DNA from: Opitutaceae bacterium
GTDB taxonomy: Bacteria > Verrucomicrobiota > Verrucomicrobiae > Opitutales > Opitutaceae
DNA: 11,600 nucleotides
Assembly: GCA_031266495.1 (NCBI GenBank)
Contig: JAISAX010000958.1
Coordinates: 1-11,600, forward strand
Direction of reading: 5' to 3'
Shown: one piece after another, positions 7,248-11,600 of the stretch
How the letters are laid out: every line of letters starts with the position of its first letter
Position numbering within the stretch: the first letter of the stretch is position 1
Notes under the pieces: generated by a model
The model's input: only the letters and a program-made list of their open reading frames with translations
The model's database searches: none
What the model was told of the DNA's origin: nothing
Translations under genes and position numbers: made by a program

Positions 7248-8372
7248 ATGAAACTCACCATCCGCTATCTCGCCCGCGCCCTTCTCGGGGCCATCCACTT
7301 CCCGGCCATCTGCGTCCTCGCCGGCCTCTACAACATCCACCGCGCCCTCGCCCGCGCCCTTGGCAACCTCGTCGTTGCCCCGCTCGCCTTGGCCGACGGA
7401 CCCACGCTGACGCTCCCGGAGATGCTCTCCGACGTCATCGACGCCTTCAAGAAATCCTTCCCCGCGCTCACCTGGATGGGGACCGATTTTCGAGTCGGCG
7501 CGCTCAAGTACCTCGAAAAATACATCGCGCACATCGTCGGCATCCCCACCCTCTCCACCTACGACAAGGCCAACGGCGGATACAAGAACGGCGCCACCGC
7601 CGCCCGCTCCCTCCTCACGGATATCGAAATCGTCATCAACCAATGGCCCACCTGCCCCATGAGCTGGCAGCACGTCGATTTCATCAAGGACAAGAAAAAC
7701 GAATACACCCTCGCCATGGGCAACGCCGGCTACGCCATGGCCAAAGGCTGCATGGACAAGATCCTCGCCGCCATCACCGCCGACACCTTCAGCCACACAG
7801 TCAACGTCCCCCCCGGCAACTGGGACTACCAAACCCTCAACGACCTCACCGGCCAGGGCAACACCCAGACCATGGCCCGCCGCGGACGCTGCCTCCTCGT
7901 CAACACCCCCATTGCCAACGAACTCTTTTCCGACGAACGCATCGCCAGCAAAGATTACTACGGCAACCTCCTCGGCGAGGAAAGCTACCGCATGGCTACC
8001 GCCACCGGCGGCTTCGCGGCCATCATCGAGTACCCCGACATGCCCGCCACGCTCCCCGCCTTCGCGTTCGACAAACGCGCCATCGCCATCCTCGCCGGCA
8101 TCCCCGAGCAATTCGACCCCGCGCTCCGCACCCAGCTCGGCATTCCCTCACTCATGGGCTTCGAGTCCATTGTCGATCCCGAGACCGGCATCCCGATGGC
8201 CGCAGTCGGCTGGCAGGAGCCTGGCGTCGCCGATCTCTACTGGGCGCTCACCTTCGTGTACGGCATCGCCCTCGGCAAACAAAAGGCCGCCAACGCCGCC
8301 GACACCCTCATGGACCAAGCCGGCTTCCGCATCACCACCCAGGAAGTCCCCGCCCCCGATACCGAACAATAG
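7248..8372 (+). CDS. Probable major capsid protein
   Basis: This 374-residue protein follows protease and scaffold and precedes the head-completion genes, the place of the HK97-fold capsid protein. Residues 50-135 and 150-374 alternate short helices and strands without low-complexity regions. Segments include GWQEPGVADLYWALTFVYGIAL (split, 323-344) near the end and DKILAAITADTF (170-181). I do not see a clear match to lambda gpE, so the family is left open. The first 49 residues are odd: a hydrophobic stretch (about 8-28), a basic amphipathic stretch (RALARALGN, 32-40) and then ALA-Asp at 47-50, much like a signal peptide. They may be a delta-like domain removed by the protease. An internal Met59 (7422) is an alternative start but lacks a better ribosome site. 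An AT-rich heptamer array precedes ATG 7248. Confidence 0.75.
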   Translation: MKLTIRYLARALLGAIHFPAICVLAGLYNIHRALARALGNLVVAPLALADGPTLTLPEMLSDVIDAFKKSFPALTWMGTDFRVGALKYLEKYIAHIVGIPTLSTYDKANGGYKNGATAARSLLTDIEIVINQWPTCPMSWQHVDFIKDKKNEYTLAMGNAGYAMAKGCMDKILAAITADTFSHTVNVPPGNWDYQTLNDLTGQGNTQTMARRGRCLLVNTPIANELFSDERIASKDYYGNLLGEESYRMATATGGFAAIIEYPDMPATLPAFAFDKRAIAILAGIPEQFDPALRTQLGIPSLMGFESIVDPETGIPMAAVGWQEPGVADLYWALTFVYGIALGKQKAANAADTLMDQAGFRITTQEVPAPDTEQ

Positions 8373-8414
8373 ACCACATTCCCGCGGGTCCGGCGTGACG
8401 ACCGCACAACACCC

Positions 8415-8464
8415 GGGGGGGAGACGCCGCTCCCCCCCATTCTTAATTCTTAATTCTTAATTTT
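8415..8464 (+). terminator. Hairpin with AT-rich tail after the capsid gene
   Basis: A 9-bp stem (GGGGGGGAG at 8415-8423 with CTCCCCCCC at 8430-8438) closes the 6-nt loop ACGCCG. It is followed by the T-rich heptamer array ending in TTTT at 8461-8464. It could be a partial intrinsic terminator lowering expression after the capsid gene, or a 3' stabilising hairpin of the capsid mRNA. The immediate tail is ATTCTT rather than a pure U tract, so termination is probably incomplete. Confidence 0.55.
8439..8464 (+). repeat. Heptamer array ATTCTTA x3 before CDS 8469
   Basis: Three exact tandem copies of ATTCTTA (8439-8459) are followed by ATTTT, ending 4 nt before ATG 8469. The unit differs by one base from the ATTTTTA repeats before CDS 9411. 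It overlaps the possible tail of the preceding hairpin. Confidence 0.7.
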
Positions 8465-8468
8465 CCAG

Positions 8469-8906
8469 ATGTCCCGCCTCCACATCATCATCGGCTATGC
8501 CGATCCCCGTCCCGCCAGCGCTCCGAAGCTCGTGTACCTCGGGCGCGACGGCGCCGCCGCCCTCAAGGCCCGCGAAGCCTCGCCGTATCCGGTAAACGAT
8601 CACATCGCCAACCCCTCGAAAATCCGCCGCAACCTCCCGCCGGCCAAAGCCAGGGCCAACCATGAGGCGCACACCGCCGCCCGCGCCCGGAGCGAAGCCG
8701 CCGCCCTCGCCGCGCACAACCGCCAGCTCGACCTCGCCCGCGAACAAGGAGCCTCCGCCGAACGCGAGAAGCACACAATCGAGCTTGGCGAGCACAACCG
8801 CCAGCTCGCCGAACTCCGCGAGCGGCTTGCCGCGAAAGACGCCGTATCCCCGGCCCCGGAATCCACCGAGGCCGAAGCGCCCGCCAAAGCCGCGAAAAAA
8901 AAATAA
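8469..8906 (+). CDS. Hypothetical head protein with coiled coil, FI-like position
   Basis: This 145-residue protein directly follows the capsid gene, where lambda has the packaging-assisting protein FI. The N-terminal 55 residues (IIIGYADPRPASAPKLVYLG, then HIANPSKIRRNLP) look folded. Residues 58-122 are a long charged, Ala-rich helix likely to be a coiled coil. The C-terminus is Glu/Ala/Lys-rich and ends in KKK before the stop. Within the helix HNRQL occurs twice, 26 residues apart, because a 17-nt sequence is exactly repeated at 8714-8730 and 8792-8808. A run of nine A (8895-8903) makes the final three Lys codons and could be slippery. Similarity to FI is positional only; no family is recognised. 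Confidence 0.72.
   Translation: MSRLHIIIGYADPRPASAPKLVYLGRDGAAALKAREASPYPVNDHIANPSKIRRNLPPAKARANHEAHTAARARSEAAALAAHNRQLDLAREQGASAEREKHTIELGEHNRQLAELRERLAAKDAVSPAPESTEAEAPAKAAKKK
8713..8808 (+). repeat. In-frame 17-nt direct repeat (HNRQL)
   Basis: GCACAACCGCCAGCTCG occurs at 8714-8730 and 8792-8808, 78 bp (26 codons) apart and in the same frame. It suggests that the coiled-coil segment grew by internal duplication. Confidence 0.6.
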
Positions 8907-8950
8907 CCACCTTCGGCAGCCATGCCGATGTCTCCCGTGTAGCCATACCC

Positions 8951-8984
8951 GCCCCGCTCCGCTCACCCCGGAGCGGGGCGTTTT
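8951..8984 (+). terminator. Intrinsic terminator between the two head-completion genes
   Basis: An 11-bp perfect stem pairs 8951-8961 (GCCCCGCTCCG) with 8969-8979 (CGGAGCGGGGC). The loop is CTCACCC, identical to the loop of the terminators at 25-52 and 11449-11475 although the stem differs. G and four T follow, then CC. The stem is very stable but the U tract is short, so it may attenuate rather than end transcription inside the late operon. Confidence 0.7.
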
Positions 8985-8990
8985 CCGTTC

Positions 8991-9016
8991 AAATCCGAAA
9001 TCTGAAATCTGAAATC
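8991..9016 (+). repeat. AT-rich heptamer array before CDS 9017
   Basis: The units AAATCCG, AAATCTG, AAATCTG and a partial AAATC run directly into ATG 9017 with no spacer. It shares the 12-mer AAATCCGAAATC with the capsid leader. No Shine-Dalgarno sequence is present. Confidence 0.7.
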
Positions 9017-9346
9017 ATGACCCCCTCCGAAATCGCCCGCTTCGCCCAAAAAGCCGCCGCGCACCGGCAGGCGGCCTTCGGCCAGACCCCCATCCGCTAC
9101 CGGGGCCAGCCCCTCACCGTTGTATCCACCACGATCACGCGTGAAGAACGCCTCGTGGACGGCGGGGTCAAAATGGTGGATACCGCCACTCTCCGCCTCC
9201 CCGCCTGCCACCCGATCCTCAAGGACAACCCGCCCCGTATTGACGAGATCATTACCTACACCGCCCCCGGCGTCGATCTCCGCATCGACATGGCCAATCC
9301 CCCCGGCATCAACCCCGAATGGCGCCTCACCCTCATCAGCAACTGA
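9017..9346 (+). CDS. Hypothetical head-tail connector, FII-like position
   Basis: This 109-residue protein is the second small gene after the capsid, matching the position of lambda FII, the head-completion protein that forms the tail attachment site. It has an N-terminal helix (SEIARFAQKAAAHRQAAFG, 4-22). This is followed by what looks like a small beta-rich domain (TVVSTTITREERLVDGGVKM, 34-53; DEIITYTAPGVDLRI; a final WRLTLIS). Helix plus beta barrel is compatible with connector or stopper proteins, but no diagnostic motif is seen. The -1 frame from the A9 run of the upstream gene stays open into this gene, so a minor fusion product is conceivable. Function is inferred from order. Confidence 0.7.
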   Translation: MTPSEIARFAQKAAAHRQAAFGQTPIRYRGQPLTVVSTTITREERLVDGGVKMVDTATLRLPACHPILKDNPPRIDEIITYTAPGVDLRIDMANPPGINPEWRLTLISN

Positions 9347-9351
9347 CCCGA

Positions 9352-9378
9352 CGGCGAAGCCGCCCATTTTTAATTTTT
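9352..9378 (+). terminator. Weak hairpin with T-rich tail after CDS 9017
   Basis: CGGC (9352-9355) and GCCG (9359-9362) pair around GAA, and two T5 runs follow (9367-9371, 9374-9378). The stem is only 4 bp, so termination would be poor. It overlaps the heptamer array. Confidence 0.25.
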
Positions 9379-9383
9379 AATTT
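9366..9383 (+). repeat. Heptamer array ATTTTTA x2 before CDS 9411
   Basis: Two exact tandem copies of ATTTTTA (9366-9379) are followed by ATTT. The array ends 27 nt before ATG 9411, separated by a C/T-rich stretch with a run of nine C (9387-9395). The unit is a one-base variant of the ATTCTTA repeat at 8439-8459. Confidence 0.6.
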
Positions 9384-9410
9384 CCTCCCCCCCCCTCCCC
9401 TCTCCATATC

Positions 9411-10238
9411 ATGGGACTCTTCGCACTCCGCGTCATGGTTGAAAACCGGGCCTTCGAGAACCGCATCAACACCCTCATGCGCTTCTCGACCCGCATGGTG
9501 CATGACGTCGTCATGCAACAAGCCCGCCTCCTCGTACACAACCCCGCCGGCGCCGCCAAAGGCTACCACGGACTCATAGCCCTCACCCCCCCCTTCGCAG
9601 GCGACCTCAAGCAAATCGACAGCCTTGGAGCGCAAAAGAAAGTCGGCGACACCTCCCTCCATTACGACATCCTCCGCGCCTTCCCCCTCCTCACCATCGA
9701 CGACCTCTCCATCTTCCGCGTAGCCCCCAAAAACCAGCGCTACATCGAACGCCTCAAGCACTACGTGCAAAAAAAAGACCTCGAAGCCGTCCGCGCCATG
9801 CTCAATGCCCGGGGCAAATTCCAGGGCGATTACATCACCGCCCCCACGCAAACCCTCCACCGCGCACACCGCGATGAAACCACGGGCCGCACCAAACGCA
9901 CGCCCTACCAGATCGTCACCGGAGGAGCCGCCATCCGCAACACCTATGAAAAACGCGCCCGCCTCGCCATCGGCCGGGCAAAAGCCGGCTGGCTCCCCGC
10001 CGCCCGCGCCCTCGGCGTGCGCGGCCTCCCCGGCTGGATCGCCGGCCAGCGCGGCGAAGGCTCCCTGACCATCGTCGAGTCCACCCCCGCCACCCTCCGC
10101 CTCCGCATCACCAACAACGTCCCCTACATTGGGGAACTGGAACACCGCGCCAACATACTCGCCAAAGCCCGCGCCAACCGCTCCCTCGCCATAAAAATGC
10201 AACTCCGCAAATACGTCCGCGACCACCTCCCCCGCTAA
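9411..10238 (+). CDS. Minor tail / tail-completion protein (lambda Z or HK97 gp10-like)
   Basis: This 275-residue protein is between the head connectors and the tail-terminator-like gene, the place of lambda Z and HK97 gp10, which finish the tail end that joins the head. Diagnostic-looking sequence is near the end: TLRLRITNNVPYIGELEHRA (about 227-246) resembles the NNVPYA..LEHG segment common in gp10-type tail proteins. The N-terminus holds long helices (ENRINTLMRFSTRMVHDVVM, about 15-35). The middle is longer than in typical family members, so an insertion is likely. ATG 9411 is chosen as the first in frame after the T-rich leader; Met9 (9435) is possible. No Shine-Dalgarno sequence is visible and the gap before the next gene is only 29 nt. 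Confidence 0.75.
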   Translation: MGLFALRVMVENRAFENRINTLMRFSTRMVHDVVMQQARLLVHNPAGAAKGYHGLIALTPPFAGDLKQIDSLGAQKKVGDTSLHYDILRAFPLLTIDDLSIFRVAPKNQRYIERLKHYVQKKDLEAVRAMLNARGKFQGDYITAPTQTLHRAHRDETTGRTKRTPYQIVTGGAAIRNTYEKRARLAIGRAKAGWLPAARALGVRGLPGWIAGQRGEGSLTIVESTPATLRLRITNNVPYIGELEHRANILAKARANRSLAIKMQLRKYVRDHLPR

Positions 10239-10267
10239 CCTCTTTCAGCCCTCAGCCCCTCCCCGCC

Positions 10268-10723
10268 ATGATCGAAACCCTCCTCGAAACCGCCCTCGTC
10301 GCCTACCTCAAAACCTCGCCCGCCCTTGCCGATGTACCCATCTATCGAGGACACACCGGCCAGAAGATGGACACCGGCGAAACCAGCATCACCGTCACCG
10401 TCACCGGCCTCACCGGCCCCCTCGCCTACGCCGGGTATCCAGAAGCCTCCGTGCAAATCCTTGTCCGCACGAAAAACTCGGACGGCGCCCCCCACCCCGC
10501 GGGCGACGAAAAACAAGCCCGGTATGTCACCGCCGTCCGCGGCCACCTCGGCGTCAACAGCACCAGCGGCCCCGGCCCCGCCGCCCTCGCCGTCATCAAT
10601 ACGCAACCCGGCCTCGGCTGCACCAGCTACTGCACCGACGGCCCCACCGCCGAAGCCCGCGACGAAGAAAAACGCATCCACGGCCTCGCCACCCCCTGGC
10701 GCTTCTGGATCCACCGCCGGTAA
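10268..10723 (+). CDS. Probable tail terminator protein (lambda gpU-like position)
   Basis: This 151-residue protein has a typical tail-terminator start: a helix (MIETLLETALVAYLKTSPAL, 1-20) followed by a strand with VPIYRGHTGQ, then TSITVTVTGL and EASVQILVRTKNSD. That alternation of one helix with a beta sheet fits gpU, whose hexamer caps the tail tube and sets its end. The length is close to gpU. The following Gly/Ala-rich stretch and the helix around DEEKRIHGLATPWRFWIHRR finish the protein. The gene ends just before the gapless palindrome that opens the toxin-antitoxin cassette. Assignment is from order and layout, moderately sure. Confidence 0.7.
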   Translation: MIETLLETALVAYLKTSPALADVPIYRGHTGQKMDTGETSITVTVTGLTGPLAYAGYPEASVQILVRTKNSDGAPHPAGDEKQARYVTAVRGHLGVNSTSGPGPAALAVINTQPGLGCTSYCTDGPTAEARDEEKRIHGLATPWRFWIHRR

Positions 10724-10727
10724 AAAA

Positions 10728-10761
10728 ATTCCGTCAAACAGAATATTCTGTTTGACGGAAT
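10728..10761. promoter_or_regulatory. Perfect 34-bp gapless palindrome, probable higBA operator
   Basis: ATTCCGTCAAACAGAAT (10728-10744) is followed without a gap by its exact reverse complement (10745-10761). The site begins 4 nt after the tail-terminator stop and ends 24 nt before the higB start. HigA-type antitoxins bind palindromes upstream of their own operon as dimers, so an autoregulatory operator is the likeliest reading (inference). On the - strand the same structure is followed by seven T (complement of A 10722-10728) and could also work as a terminator there. No convincing promoter boxes are seen. Confidence 0.75.
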
Positions 10762-10783
10762 CCGCAAAACCGCCAACCTGCCC

Positions 10784-10800
10784 GCATGATCAAATCATGC
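10784..10800. repeat. Inverted repeat over the higB start codon
   Basis: GCATGAT (10784-10790) and ATCATGC (10794-10800) are perfect 7-bp arms around CAA. The toxin start ATG at 10786 lies in the first arm, so the RNA hairpin would hide the start codon and could limit toxin synthesis. Confidence 0.5.
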
Positions 10801-11064
10801 GACGACCTCGTCAGGGAAGTCCTTCTCGGCAAAACGCCCAGGAAACTCCCGCCCGACATTGTCCGCCGCGCCAAACGCAAACTCGAATTCCTCAACGCCG
10901 CCACCGAACTCGCCTTCCTCCAGAGCATCCCCGGCAACCACCTTAAAACCCTCAAAGGCACCAAAACAACCCTCCACAGCATGCGCATCAACGACCAGTG
11001 GAGAATCACCTTCACATGGACGGGCGCCGACGCCGAAAACGTTGCCATCGTGGACTACCACTAA
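10786..11064 (+). CDS. higB: HigB-type toxin (RelE superfamily mRNA interferase)
   Basis: At 92 residues this is the usual HigB length. HigB toxins bind the ribosome and cut mRNA during translation. Family marks are GKTPRKLPPDIVRRAKRKL (15-33), LNAATELAFLQSIPGN (36-51), the H..TLKG segment (52-58), MRINDQWRITFTW (66-78) and the C-terminal VAIVDYH (86-92). The last Asp-Tyr-His and the basic residues near 54-57 correspond to the conserved active-site region. It is followed 13 nt later by higA, the toxin-first order typical of this type. It interrupts the tail genes, so it is a cargo (moron) gene, perhaps for plasmid-like maintenance or exclusion of other phages (inference). The start codon sits in an inverted repeat. 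Confidence 0.93.
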   Translation: MIKSCDDLVREVLLGKTPRKLPPDIVRRAKRKLEFLNAATELAFLQSIPGNHLKTLKGTKTTLHSMRINDQWRITFTWTGADAENVAIVDYH

Positions 11065-11077
11065 AAACACCGAAAAA

Positions 11078-11419
11078 ATGAACACCGCCGTCACCATCAT
11101 CACCGGCCACACCCATCCCGGCATCCTCCTCAAGGAAGAATTCCTCGAACCCCTCGGCATCAAGCAGATCGACGCCGCCCGCTCGCTCGGCATCCCCCCC
11201 AGCCGCCTCAACGACATCCTCGCCGGCCGTCGCGCCATCACGGCCGACACCGCGCTGAGGCTGGGCAAATTCTTCGGCCACGACCCCCGCAACTGGACCA
11301 ACCTCCAGAGCAACTACGACCTCTCTCTTGCCCGGGCCGAGATCACTCGCGCCCGACCCCGCCACAAGATTGGCAGCTACAAAAAAGTCGCCCGCTATCC
11401 CGAACTCGTCACCGCCTGA
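11078..11419 (+). CDS. higA: HigA-type antitoxin, XRE-family DNA-binding protein
   Basis: This 113-residue protein should bind and neutralise HigB and repress the operon. Family marks are HPGILLKEEFLEPLGIKQID (13-32), a helix-turn-helix at about 28-50 (DAARSLGIPPSRLNDILAG), RRAITADTALRLGKFFG (51-67) and WTNLQSNYDLSLAR (73-86), a close fit to HigA/VapI proteins. The frame is open upstream inside higB, but ATG 11078 gives the standard N-terminus. It follows the higB stop by 13 nt of A-rich sequence without a clear Shine-Dalgarno site. The C-terminal 25 residues are basic and extend a little beyond the shortest family members. The likely DNA target is the 34-bp palindrome at 10728. Confidence 0.94.
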   Translation: MNTAVTIITGHTHPGILLKEEFLEPLGIKQIDAARSLGIPPSRLNDILAGRRAITADTALRLGKFFGHDPRNWTNLQSNYDLSLARAEITRARPRHKIGSYKKVARYPELVTA

Positions 11420-11448
11420 ACCGACCCCACGCCATGACCCCCTCCCGG

Positions 11449-11475
11449 CCCCGGCCTCACCCGCCGGGGCTTTTT
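11449..11475 (+). terminator. Intrinsic terminator after higA
   Basis: The same 7-bp stem and loop as at 25-52: CCCCGGC (11449-11455), loop CTCACCC, GCCGGGG (11463-11469), then C and five T (11471-11475). It closes the toxin-antitoxin cassette, 30 nt after the higA stop. Read-through, antitermination or a new start is needed for the tail genes beyond. Confidence 0.88.
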
Positions 11476-11483
11476 CGTGCTCA

Positions 11484-11493
11484 TTTGACACCG
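11484..11493 (+). promoter_or_regulatory. TTTGACACCG decamer, copy 4, before the last gene
   Basis: An exact copy of the decamer lies 8 nt after the terminator T tract and 13 nt before ATG 11507. Copy 1 is 9 nt after the twin terminator. A TAATAT at 11500-11505 is only 9 nt from TTGACA, too close for a standard sigma-70 promoter. Confidence 0.6.
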
Positions 11494-11506
11494 CCCTGAT
11501 AATATC

Positions 11507-11600
11507 ATGCCAAACGCACCCGTCACCGCACCCACCCAGATCGGCCAGCCACCGCTTCTCGTCAAACCCGCGCCCACCTTTGCCAACTACGTCGCCGTCG
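11507..11600 (+). CDS. Partial CDS, possible major tail (tube) protein N-terminus
   Basis: ATG 11507 opens a frame that stays open to the window end (31 codons). It begins MPNAPVTAPTQIGQPPLLVK and continues with PAPTFANYVAV. The Pro-rich start gives no family hint. By gene order, the gene after the tail terminator is normally the tail-tube protein (lambda V position), so that is the best guess. The decamer lies 13 nt upstream and no Shine-Dalgarno sequence is present. Confidence 0.6.
   Translation, partial: MPNAPVTAPTQIGQPPLLVKPAPTFANYVAV

Noticed and set aside
10859..11077. N-terminal extension of the HigA frame
   Set aside because: It lies inside higB and is Ser/Pro/Thr-rich. HigA homologues begin near the ATG at 11078.
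1..11600. CRISPR array, tRNA, transposon or diversity-generating element
   Set aside because: No spaced direct repeats of CRISPR form, no cloverleaf, no transposase or reverse transcriptase, and no template/variable repeat pair was seen by eye.

Overview
The window holds the packaging, head and head-tail-joining genes of a tailed, siphovirus-like phage or prophage. Every credible gene is on the + strand and the genes are tightly packed, with several overlaps. The DNA is GC-rich, and the coding strand is very rich in C (codons mostly end in C). Only one gene, the large terminase, has a clear Shine-Dalgarno sequence. From general style I would guess a Verrucomicrobiota (Opitutales-like) host. 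That is an impression: no rRNA, tRNA or housekeeping gene is present to prove it. No integrase, repressor or lysis gene is in view, so free phage versus prophage cannot be decided.

Layout: a terminator at 25-52 closes whatever lies upstream. Then follow a probable small terminase (82-954), a GpA-family large terminase (941-3049), two small overlapping unknown ORFs (3083-3292, 3195-3434), a gpW-position protein (3484-3801), a lambda-type portal (3798-5507), an S49-family prohead protease (5593-6408), an Ala-rich probable scaffold (6451-7179), a probable major capsid protein (7248-8372), two small proteins at the head-completion positions (8469-8906, 9017-9346), a tail-completion protein (9411-10238) and a tail-terminator-like protein (10268-10723). 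A HigB/HigA toxin-antitoxin pair follows (10786-11064, 11078-11419). After a terminator the structural genes resume with a CDS running off the window (11507 onward), at the usual place of the tail-tube gene. The order is that of lambda Nu1-A-W-B-C-(Nu3/D)-E-FI-FII-Z-U-V, with a toxin-antitoxin cassette inserted between the U and V positions.

The most unusual content is in the short spaces between genes. (1) The decamer TTTGACACCG occurs four times, each 6-20 nt before an ATG. (2) A terminator plus decamer cassette is nearly duplicated at the two ends of the window, and three terminators with two different stems share the loop CTCACCC. (3) Four consecutive genes (capsid, two head-completion genes, tail completion) are each preceded by an AT-rich tandem array with a 7-nt period. 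(4) A perfect, gapless 34-bp palindrome precedes higBA. There is no CRISPR array, tRNA or transposon, and no gene-free stretch longer than about 110 bp.
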